Origin: Paenibacillus aceris
GTDB taxonomy: Bacteria; Bacillota; Bacilli; Paenibacillales; NBRC-103111
Assembly (NCBI RefSeq): GCF_017874035.1
Contig: NZ_JAGGKV010000005.1
Coordinates: 1-64,000 of the forward strand
Direction of reading: 5' to 3'
DNA length: 64,000 nucleotides
Of this stretch, positions 44,301 through 50,767 are shown piece after piece. A program made the position numbers and the translations under genes. The notes beneath the pieces were generated by a model. The model did not search any database. It saw only the letters and a program-made list of their open reading frames with translations, and was not told the DNA's origin. Each line of letters opens with the position of its first letter. Positions within the stretch are counted from its first letter, which is position 1.

Positions 44301-45979
44301 TCATGAGCATCACAGCGCCGGCAGCTATCACAGGAGTGAACAACGGAACGGCAAAGACAGCGGACGCCCTTGGACTGCCAAAGACAGTATCCATGGTTAC
44401 CGATGCATACAGTGTGGATGGCAATGTGACATGGAATGTAGATGCTTCAAGTTATGATCCCACTGTAAAGACAGCACAGACCTTCACTGTTAATGGAACT
44501 GTAGCTTTGCCAACAGGGGTGGAAAATTCTAACAACGTGTCATTGACAACAAGCATTAACGTTACTGTTAAAGAAGCTGTATCAGCTTCCGACCATATAA
44601 CACTAGACAAATCCCAATACATCCAAGGGGAAGCTATTACCCTATCCTATAATGGGGCTGCGTTAAACGGGAAAGATTGGGTCGGCATCTACAGAACCGG
44701 AGCTGTTCCTCCAGGTGCCGGTGTATCTTTGATATGGAGTTATTTAAAGTCTGGATCCGGAAAAGTTAGTTTAAACAATGGACTGGCCCCTGGCACTTAT
44801 GATGCACTCTTTTTGCTCAATGACGGTTATACGATAGTGGATCGCAAGACATTCCAAGTCGTTCAACGGGTGACGCTAAAGAGCATTACTGCGCCCACAG
44901 CCATCCAGGGATTGGCCAACGGAACAGCAAAGACGGAAGCAGCCCTTGGCTTGCCTTCGACCGTAGAACTGGTAACCGATGCAGGAAGTAAGAATGCCAA
45001 TGTGACATGGAATGTAGGAGCTTCGAGCTATGATCCAGCTCAAAAGACGGCACAGACCTTTACTGTAAACGGAACTGTAATTCTGCCCGCAGATGTGGTA
45101 AATCCGAACAACGTAGCATTGACAACGAGCATCAGCGTGACTGTACTGCCGGCGCCAGCAACGGCTCAGTCTACATTGACAGGTTTACAGCAGGTGGCAC
45201 CTGGCCAAACATTCAATGTAATGATGGGACTAAGCAACGTCACGCAAAGCGTATACCAGCAAGTGTATGGGCAAGATTTGACGCTTCACTATGATCCGGT
45301 AAGTTTGCAGTTCAATTCGGTTAAATCATTAAAAGAAGGATTTCAAGTCATCGATCAAAACGAGACGGTGCCGGGACAAGTCCGGATTGTGGCTGCCAGC
45401 GTGGGTTCGAACGTGTATGCCCAAGGCGATATGCTCTCATTCCAATTTACGGCCAAATCTGTGGCTCAGGCAACTATTATGACGTCAATTTCTATCGACA
45501 ATGTTGTGATTGCCAATGGACAGGGGAATGAACTGCAGGTCGGCGGAGCCTCCCACGAGATACAAATTAGTACACCTGTAGACAAGTCACTTTTGACTGC
45601 TTTGATCGCAAACGCTCAGGCTAAGTACAATGCAGCCGAGGAAGGCAATGGAAACGGCCTGTATGCGATTGGGGCCAAAGCACAATTACAGTCGGCGATC
45701 GGTGCGGCGAGTGCGATAGCAAACAATCCGAATGCCACTCAACAGCAGGTGGATAGTGCGAAATCGGCATTGGAAGCAGCCGTACAAGTATTTGAAACGA
45801 AGAGAATTAACGCAGATATCAATGGAGGTGGAGTCTCGATTGGAGACTTGGCTATTGTTGCAGCTGCTTATGGCAAACAACAAGGTCAGCCGGGGTGGAA
45901 TGTGTTAGCGGATGTAAATAAAGACGGCAAGGTTGGTCTTGAAGATCTTGCAATCGTAGCTTTAGCGATGTTGAAATAA
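41393..45979 (+). CDS. Secreted LamG-metallophosphoesterase with Ig-like, F5/8C, cohesin-like, FIVAR and dockerin domains
   Basis: 1528 residues. Signal peptide (GTG start, VKRVISFTLASMMLIG to VNA), LamG domain (~35-238), calcineurin-like phosphoesterase (~323-613; metal motifs VLVQPGDIT, KGNHDM, MSHYPI, SGHTQYD), then Big_4 Ig-like (~735-825), F5/8 type C carbohydrate-binding (~830-960), Big_4, an unnamed beta domain, Big_4, cohesin-like (~1258-1390), FIVAR and dockerin (~1475-1528). The first dockerin loop is degenerate (DINGGGVSIGD, one residue short and lacking the fifth-position Asp); the second, DVNKDGKVGLED, is canonical. It would act on phosphoesters outside the cell. GGAGG lies 9 nt before GTG. 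The substrate is unknown. Confidence 0.8.
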   Translation: MKRVISFTLASMMLIGTLSNTAVNAESDVINASPLMASIKFDNNLEDDANQGHSLIAHGNYSYVDGVLPGTKALHVESGNGNYVSTTQSLNVGNDSFTTSFWYKGDTKDNQVILSNKDFSKSSNAGWAIYTSNNSVNMNLGFPTTSVKFGRDTFNASAWRYVTFVVDRDKMLGSLYIDGYEMAETSLGVGTLDTSNPLNIGSDGVGGNGGNSFDIADLKVWRGALSSDAVQASYNGYGLNKVDMKALNDTISEANTIVAGGLGSGFSQTDFDYLKKVLNTASGVATTQKVKLYTQETINYYERELNNAIFIYQKSNKTLTPADLNIADSSDPEISSNPATIARVEADYRKALKVFPQADVLVQPGDITGGNNANEYVWMGELTKVYNKLKAEGLFNTTKLYIVKGNHDMNGTENLIPVGTAGAWNDSTNSYDNDFYNSAYRVKIKGYNLIGFDANINSSSTVGKAKDYLNQIKSEADYDPTKPIFAMSHYPISGTVWGSAWSSGASNNFGKFIADNNFSQVFYMSGHTQYDPTDERSLYQGTASFLDSGGSNYSSYQDDGPFGGYIEGSYGSYHTTPRISNFIEVYGTKLILKQYNLATDEFVSIPRVVNVGEGKDAFTYSKSDTRDLIAPQLDEGSIKVDYLDFINNEVGFTLKQATDNVRNLEYNIQLINKLTGKVDKSFNSLSYPMDKPYDVYRQYKFTGLSPATPYIIRVFADDSMYNRSSQDIEIMAHDVNLNSITVPSDVTDVAFGAAKTANGLGLPKTVSLVTDAFRVDANVTWNVDASNYDPNVKTPQTFKVNGTVTLPTIVANPNDVPLTISIRVTVNKFSVPTANATATASSNFNNNYTPNKVIDGIKGGQPGVGEWASNGEQNPWIQVNWPTNQTINKITFYDRANSSDWAQGGTLTFSDGSTLTVSGIPNDGSGYSVYFPARKVTWVKFQISGNSGGNNGLSEMEFSWIVPDGVPLKLMSITAPAAITGVNNGTAKTADALGLPKTVSMVTDAYSVDGNVTWNVDASSYDPTVKTAQTFTVNGTVALPTGVENSNNVSLTTSINVTVKEAVSASDHITLDKSQYIQGEAITLSYNGAALNGKDWVGIYRTGAVPPGAGVSLIWSYLKSGSGKVSLNNGLAPGTYDALFLLNDGYTIVDRKTFQVVQRVTLKSITAPTAIQGLANGTAKTEAALGLPSTVELVTDAGSKNANVTWNVGASSYDPAQKTAQTFTVNGTVILPADVVNPNNVALTTSISVTVLPAPATAQSTLTGLQQVAPGQTFNVMMGLSNVTQSVYQQVYGQDLTLHYDPVSLQFNSVKSLKEGFQVIDQNETVPGQVRIVAASVGSNVYAQGDMLSFQFTAKSVAQATIMTSISIDNVVIANGQGNELQVGGASHEIQISTPVDKSLLTALIANAQAKYNAAEEGNGNGLYAIGAKAQLQSAIGAASAIANNPNATQQQVDSAKSALEAAVQVFETKRINADINGGGVSIGDLAIVAAAYGKQQGQPGWNVLADVNKDGKVGLEDLAIVALAMLK
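43651..43815 (+). repeat. Intragenic Big_4 repeat, unit 1
   Basis: The coding unit beginning GCAAAGACAGCGAACGGCC has closely matching copies at 44351-44516 and 44926-45090. Units 1 and 2 remain very similar at nucleotide level, pointing to recent duplication or gene conversion. Confidence 0.75.
44351..44516 (+). repeat. Intragenic Big_4 repeat, unit 2
   Basis: Close copy of 43651-43815, separated from it by the F5/8C module. Confidence 0.75.
44926..45090 (+). repeat. Intragenic Big_4 repeat, unit 3
   Basis: Third, more diverged copy (NVTWNVGASSYDPAQKTAQT in protein), next to the cohesin-like domain. Confidence 0.7.
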
Positions 45980-46048
45980 TTCGACGACGATTGTTGAAAA
46001 GTAAAATTGATCGCATCATCGAAATTGAGGATTGATCGGCAATGAAAA

Positions 46049-46069
46049 GGGGGGAGCTTATCTCCCCCC
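46049..46069 (+). other. GC-rich hairpin between the dockerin enzyme and SLH anchor genes
   Basis: GGGGGGAG / CTCCCCCC with a CTTAT loop, followed by CTTCTG rather than a T-run. It could attenuate or process the transcript between the two genes, or lower translation of the anchor. Confidence 0.55.
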
Positions 46070-46125
46070 CTTCTGTCGCCGAAATGGCCAGTTACACAAA
46101 TAAATATTTGAAAGGGCGGATTACT

Positions 46126-47703
46126 TTGCTGGTAAAAAAACTTCTCGCGTTCAGTCTGACGTTGCTTTTGACCGTGTTCATGCTTCCGCAGCCCTTTATA
46201 TATGCAAACACAAACACTAGCCCGAGCTTTTTACTTTCCATCACGAAACCAAGCATATCGGCGGGTGAAAACTTTGAAGTGAAGGTAGAAGGCAAACAAT
46301 TAACCGATATGTACGCATTTGAAGTCAATTTATCGTTTGATACAAGCCGTTTAGAGTTTCGTAAAAATGATTTTCAAAGTAGCGGCTTTACAGTGGGACC
46401 TAATGTGGATGGGAACATAATTCAAATCGCATATACGCAACAAGGCAACACTCCTGGGCAAAGCGGCGATGTAACGTTGGCTACGCTGCCCTTTCATGCG
46501 GTAAGTCAGGGATCGGCCGAAATTGTACTGGACAGTGTAAAACTGATGAAACGGGTGGATTCGAAATTAGTGACTGAATTTTTTCCAGTCAATAGCAAGG
46601 TAGTAGCTTCCATACAAAACGGTAATGAGGTCAAAATTCCTGCTGTGCCTTCAGGTTTGACAGCTACAGCAACAAGTACCACACAGATTAACGTAACTTG
46701 GAATCATTCAAAAGACGCAACGGGTTATGACCTGATGGTGGATGGAGTTGTTCAAACGGACAGATCAAGTCCATTCGCGCACACAGGTCTTGCAGCAGAT
46801 TCAACCCATACCTATAGAGTGAGGGCAAAGAATTCGGCAGGAGTCAGCGAGTGGAGTTCACAGGTAAGTGCAACATCTCAGAGATCATCGAACAATAACA
46901 ATAACAACAATGGCAACAACAACAACAATAACAATGGCAACAACAATAACAACAATGGCAACAACAACAATAACAATGGCAACAACAATAACAACAACCA
47001 TAACAACAAAAATAATGCATTTAATAGTGATATCATCAATGAGTTTAAACTTGTTAATTCGATCTCTTCCTGGGTAGCGGAAGCCAAAAAAGCGGATGAA
47101 AAGGTCGAACTCGCTGACATTAAAGGACATTGGGGCAAAAAAACCATCGGTACGTTCGTGAAATTGCACGTTATTGATGGGTATGGAGATGGAACATTCC
47201 ATCCTGACGGCAACATTACACGCGCCGAATTTGCAGCTATCATTTCTCGCGTATTCGATATCAACGGCGGTGCCAATCAGTCGGTTATTCTGAACGATAT
47301 TGAGAACCACTGGGGTAAAGAAGCCATTGAGAAACTCGCTAGCGCAGGCGTGATTGCCGGATATGGAGACGGGACGTTCAAGCCGGACAAAACGATCAGC
47401 CGTGAAGAAATGGTCATTATTCTATCCCGTATTGTGGACTTTAATAACGTGGATAAAGATGCTTCTAAAGGAAATTTTGCGGATATAGCACGCGCAAGCT
47501 CTTATGCAGCAAATCACATCAAGGATGCAGCAGAAGCGGGTATCATCAGCGGCAAGGACAACGCCTTATTCGATCCGCAGGGTAACTCCACACGTGCGGA
47601 GGCGCTTACGATCGTACTGAATGCATTGAACCTTAACCCTCAAGTAAAAATACTCTTGGACAGCTTGAACGAAGTCGAGCAACATGTTCAAGGTGCAGAA
47701 TGA
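46126..47703 (+). CDS. Cell-surface anchor: cohesin-like + Fn3 + three SLH domains
   Basis: 525 residues. Signal peptide ending at FIYA; cohesin-like domain (~30-165; SISAGENFEVKVEGKQ, YAFEVNLSFDTSRLEF); Fn3 (~170-258) resembling that of the GH101 protein (shared THTYRVRAKN); Asn/Gly linker (~263-302); three SLH repeats (~325-505; DIKGHWGKKTI ... GYGDGTFHPDGNITRAE, DIENHWGKEAI ... GYGDGTFKP, then NSTRAEA). SLH domains bind pyruvylated wall polymer, so the cohesin would be displayed at the surface, like an anchoring scaffoldin. Start TTG 46126 with GGCGGA 5 nt upstream fits the signal peptide; ATG 46042 and 46084 would extend it through the hairpin. Confidence 0.82.
   Translation: MLVKKLLAFSLTLLLTVFMLPQPFIYANTNTSPSFLLSITKPSISAGENFEVKVEGKQLTDMYAFEVNLSFDTSRLEFRKNDFQSSGFTVGPNVDGNIIQIAYTQQGNTPGQSGDVTLATLPFHAVSQGSAEIVLDSVKLMKRVDSKLVTEFFPVNSKVVASIQNGNEVKIPAVPSGLTATATSTTQINVTWNHSKDATGYDLMVDGVVQTDRSSPFAHTGLAADSTHTYRVRAKNSAGVSEWSSQVSATSQRSSNNNNNNNGNNNNNNNGNNNNNNGNNNNNNGNNNNNNHNNKNNAFNSDIINEFKLVNSISSWVAEAKKADEKVELADIKGHWGKKTIGTFVKLHVIDGYGDGTFHPDGNITRAEFAAIISRVFDINGGANQSVILNDIENHWGKEAIEKLASAGVIAGYGDGTFKPDKTISREEMVIILSRIVDFNNVDKDASKGNFADIARASSYAANHIKDAAEAGIISGKDNALFDPQGNSTRAEALTIVLNALNLNPQVKILLDSLNEVEQHVQGAE
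46885..47018 (+). repeat. Asn/Gly low-complexity coding repeat
   Basis: AAC/AAT runs interrupted by GGC, giving about five units of N4-6 G, then NHNNKNN. It forms a flexible linker between Fn3 and the SLH domains. The opposite strand opens long but meaningless Leu/Val-rich frames. Confidence 0.9.
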
Positions 47704-47769
47704 ACGGTCGTGACCCGATAAACTAAATTACAGATTGTCATACATGCATTCATGAAAAGAGGTCCCGCT

Positions 47770-48885
47770 ATGAAGCAGCGTTCATTCCTGTCCTTTATCA
47801 TAATCATAGTCTTATTATTTTTTGGGACTACCACAACTTCACTTGCGCATTCCGGAAGTATGGGTTACTCGGTATTAAACATTGAAGAGAACGAGATTCT
47901 CTATGAACTTTTTCTTGATGAAAGAGATTTGTTTCCAAAATTCGGTACCAACCTGGATAATCTGGTGAACGAGGAACAGTTCTCGCAAAAAATCGAATCC
48001 TATCTACAGAAAGGTCTTCGCATAGATGCGGATTCGAAGCCCTTGACGATGGAATTGCTTTCGATGAACATGGCGAATAAGGGTACCGAAAGAGGCGTGG
48101 AATTTCATCTGAAGTTTACCGCCGATAAAGTGTTCGAACAATGCAATCTTCATTACGATCTGGCGTTTGATGATGTGCCTGCTCATACGAGTGGACTCTT
48201 GGTTCATGCAGGGGAATATGTCCAGCAGGACTTGATTGATAGCACGAAAAGAGATATCCTGATTAACCTTCCCAAACATTCGCAGCAGGATATGATTGAT
48301 AGCACTAAAGGTGATATTCAGACCAACCTTCCCCAGCCTAAGACTGGCGCTGTTTTGTGGAAATACTTCAAGCTTGGAATCGAACATATTTTGACAGGTT
48401 ATGATCATTTGCTGTTTTTGTTATCCTTGGTATTAATCGCATCGCGGTTCAAGGATGCGTTGAAAATTGTTACTGCTTTTACAGTCGCTCACAGTATTAC
48501 ACTTTTCCTGGTGGCGTCGGGCCGCCTTCATGTCATCCCCTCTTGGGTGGAAGCGTTGATTGCGGTGACGATTTGTTACGTAGCCGTGGAAAATATGTTT
48601 GTTCAAAAGGCAAAATGGCGGTGGGTACTGACAGCCATATTTGGCCTGATTCACGGTATGGGTTTCGCCGGGGCGCTCTCTGAAATAGGACTTCCAAAGA
48701 GCAATCTGATTGGCACGCTTCTGACGTTCAATTTAGGTGTGGAAACGGGCCAACTGATGGTTTTATGCCTATTACTGCCCCTCTTGATTTGGCTGCGAAA
48801 ATTTCCGTGGTATCGTAAAATGATGATATCAACGTCTTGCCTTATTTTTGTGCTGGCATTTTATTGGTTGATTCAAAGATTGTAA
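47770..48885 (+). CDS. HupE/UreJ-like membrane protein with extracytoplasmic domain
   Basis: 371 residues. Signal or first membrane segment (FLSFIIIIVLLFFGTTTTSLAHS), an extracytoplasmic domain (~30-200) and a HupE/UreJ_2 membrane domain (~205-370) with conserved His motifs GIEHILTGYDHLLFLL, FTVAHSITLFLV and FGLIHGMGFAGAL. HupE relatives transport Ni/Co-type metals or act with hydrogenases and ureases, but neither is nearby. An 18-residue tandem duplication (QQDLIDSTKRDILINLP / QQDMIDSTKGDIQTNLP) precedes the membrane domain. ATG 47770 has AGAGGT 7 nt upstream. It is co-directional with the SLH anchor; a metal supply role for the phosphoesterase is speculative. Confidence 0.75.
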   Translation: MKQRSFLSFIIIIVLLFFGTTTTSLAHSGSMGYSVLNIEENEILYELFLDERDLFPKFGTNLDNLVNEEQFSQKIESYLQKGLRIDADSKPLTMELLSMNMANKGTERGVEFHLKFTADKVFEQCNLHYDLAFDDVPAHTSGLLVHAGEYVQQDLIDSTKRDILINLPKHSQQDMIDSTKGDIQTNLPQPKTGAVLWKYFKLGIEHILTGYDHLLFLLSLVLIASRFKDALKIVTAFTVAHSITLFLVASGRLHVIPSWVEALIAVTICYVAVENMFVQKAKWRWVLTAIFGLIHGMGFAGALSEIGLPKSNLIGTLLTFNLGVETGQLMVLCLLLPLLIWLRKFPWYRKMMISTSCLIFVLAFYWLIQRL

Positions 48886-48910
48886 TTAGGTCATAAATTG
48901 ATCAATACGA

Positions 48911-48941
48911 GAGTTAGCGGTATTTTTGCTGACTCTTTTTA
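48911..48941 (+). terminator. Terminator after the HupE-like gene
   Basis: GAGTTAGC / GCTGACTC (one G-U pair), then TTTTTATTATT. Confidence 0.75.
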
Positions 48942-48957
48942 TTATTGCATGTCTATC

Positions 48958-48988
48958 GGGAGCAGCTTGCCACGCGGCAACTGCTCCC
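48958..48988 (+). repeat. REP-like hairpin, copy 2
   Basis: GGGAGCAG-C-TTGCC-ACGC-GGCAA-CTGCTCCC forms a near-perfect 13-bp stem. Hairpin and right flank (AAGAGCAGGATAAT) resemble 426-486. Confidence 0.55.
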
Positions 48989-49076
48989 TAGTTTCGTTTA
49001 AGTAAAGAGCAGGATAATGGAGTCCATCCATATTATGGTATTATGGAGTTGTGAAGAGAAAGGAAGGGGAACGACG

Positions 49077-49268
49077 ATTAGGACACAAAAAGAAATGCTG
49101 TTCATTGTGCAATCACAACTTGCTATTGACCTGAATTGCTCAATCGATGACCTGAACGGTGAACATTGCCACAGCCGCGGGGCGGTGACCTCTGATTCAA
49201 TGGTAGAGGGTCTTTCATTTGTTACTTATCGAAAATGGGATAAAACTGACAGGCAAATGTCCAATTGA
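49077..49268 (+). pseudogene. Truncated GNAT acetyltransferase remnant
   Basis: The frame contains MLFIVQSQLAIDLNCSIDDLNGEH, the typical N-terminal helix of a GNAT N-acetyltransferase subgroup of Bacillales (about 200-270 residues when intact). After ~25 residues the similarity is lost and the frame ends at TGA 49268. There is no good ATG with a ribosome binding site upstream. The acetyl-CoA-binding region is absent, so this is a dead fragment. Confidence 0.45.
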
Positions 49269-49353
49269 TAATTCCTTACTGACATATAGTTCAATTCAAG
49301 ATATATTTATATCAGATATTTATACTTAGGAACTCAAAGAAGAGGGGATCGAC

Positions 49354-50601
49354 TTGTTAGGGATAGACCAATTAGTATTAAATTTTCTCTTCATTTTGGT
49401 AAGTATCCTCACTTATTTTTCCCTCGGACTTTACAAAACAAAGAAGAAAGAAATCCTTATCGGCGTGCACGGAAGTATCTCCGTTATATTCTGTATGTCT
49501 TTTCCATTTACCGTTTTCCCTGGATATATATACGACTTGAGAATACTCCCTTTTATCATAGCAATTTTGTATGGTGGAGTACGACCTGGTCTATTTGTTG
49601 CTCTTGTCCTTCTTTTGTATAGATACCTGCTTGGAGGTAATGGATTCATAGTAACGTGTATTTCTTATATACCTATTTTTATTTTTACCGCAATTTTTCT
49701 AAGGTATTACAATGGTTTATCCAAGAAAAAAACAATTACATTTGGAACTATACTAGCTTTATGTTCTGCACTGTTTGTAACAATGGGTAGTATCATAAAA
49801 TCTGATGATATAATTCTTCAAAACCTTGGTTTTTTTGTTTTTTATTGTATTGTTCTTGTGGCTTGTTCATGGAGTGCGCTTTATATTATCGAGACAATGA
49901 AAGATAACGTAAAGATGAGAGATGAAATCCATCGCTCTGAGAAGCTAAATGTCTTAGGGGAGCTGGCTGCTACAATTGCTCATGAGATACGCAATCCATT
50001 GACGGTGTCCAAAGGATTCATTCAATTGATAAAGTCGCGTTCGACTAATGACACCGATCTAAATTATTCAACATTAGCACTTGAAGAAATAGATAGAGCT
50101 GAATCCATTATTTCTGAATACCTGATGTATGCGAAGCCGCAGGCCGACAAATACGAGAAAGTTAATGTGAAAGAACACCTATATACCGTCTTGAAAATTA
50201 TCGAGCCGTATACAACATCGCAAGGTCACATTATAAATCATAATTTTGAAGATGCTTTATGCATAATCGCAGATGCAAAGAAATTTACGCAAGTAATGAT
50301 CAATTTAGTGAAAAATGCTGTGGAAGCCATGGAACAAGATGGTCAACTAACGATAAATGTGTATGCCAGTAATAACAATGTTGTGATCGAGGTTATTGAT
50401 ACTGGGGTCGGCATGTCGGAAGATCAATTATCTAGGTTAGGTGTTCCCTTCTATTCAACTAAGGATAAAGGGACTGGGTTAGGTCTGATGGTGTGTTATC
50501 GAATTATTGAGGCCCTAGATGGGAAAATTCAAGTTAAAAGTACTAAGGGAATTGGCACAAAGTTTAGTGTTATTATTCCTAAAGCGCTAGAAAATGAATA
50601 A
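49354..50601 (+). CDS. Sporulation-type sensor histidine kinase (KinB-like, 5TMR)
   Basis: 415 residues. Residues ~1-185 hold six hydrophobic segments of the 5TMR/LytS-like type (DLRILPFIIAILYGGVRPGL). Then come a HisKA domain with the H box ATIAHEIRNPLT and an HATPase domain with N box INLVKNAVEAM, G1 DTGVGM, F box VPFYSTKDKG and G2 GTGLGL. It has no adjacent response regulator, as usual for kinases feeding the Spo0F phosphorelay. GAGGGGAT lies 4 nt before the TTG start. Base composition is lower in GC than the following cluster. KinB role is by similarity only. Confidence 0.85.
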   Translation: MLGIDQLVLNFLFILVSILTYFSLGLYKTKKKEILIGVHGSISVIFCMSFPFTVFPGYIYDLRILPFIIAILYGGVRPGLFVALVLLLYRYLLGGNGFIVTCISYIPIFIFTAIFLRYYNGLSKKKTITFGTILALCSALFVTMGSIIKSDDIILQNLGFFVFYCIVLVACSWSALYIIETMKDNVKMRDEIHRSEKLNVLGELAATIAHEIRNPLTVSKGFIQLIKSRSTNDTDLNYSTLALEEIDRAESIISEYLMYAKPQADKYEKVNVKEHLYTVLKIIEPYTTSQGHIINHNFEDALCIIADAKKFTQVMINLVKNAVEAMEQDGQLTINVYASNNNVVIEVIDTGVGMSEDQLSRLGVPFYSTKDKGTGLGLMVCYRIIEALDGKIQVKSTKGIGTKFSVIIPKALENE

Positions 50602-50681
50602 ACTCAACTAGCCAAGAAGCTGCAAATGTCGTTAGAGGGCTCGGAAGCGCTTGCTCAGGATTATTGTATATCGGAGAAAAG

Positions 50682-50717
50682 ATGTAAATTGCACGGATGA
50701 TAGGTGTAAGTTATAGT
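50682..50717 (+). promoter_or_regulatory. Promoter and motif of the sulfatase gene
   Basis: -35 TTGCAC (50689-50694), 17-bp spacer, -10 TATAGT (50712-50717). The -35 lies inside ATGTAAATTGCACGGATG, which is repeated at 54587-54604 before the importer operon. Confidence 0.6.
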
Positions 50718-50767
50718 AGCCTCATTGCAGTTGAAGGAAACTTCCAACAATGAAGGAGACGTATTGT

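Noticed and set aside
46885..47018. Short regular repeats that could suggest a CRISPR array or microsatellite.
   Set aside because: The repeats are in frame within a secreted protein, encode a typical flexible linker, and have no spacer structure or cas genes.
46878..47310. Two minus-strand frames rich in Leu or Val opposite the SLH anchor.
   Set aside because: They are the complement of the Asn/Gly codon repeat (AAC/AAT/GGC) and do not look like real proteins.
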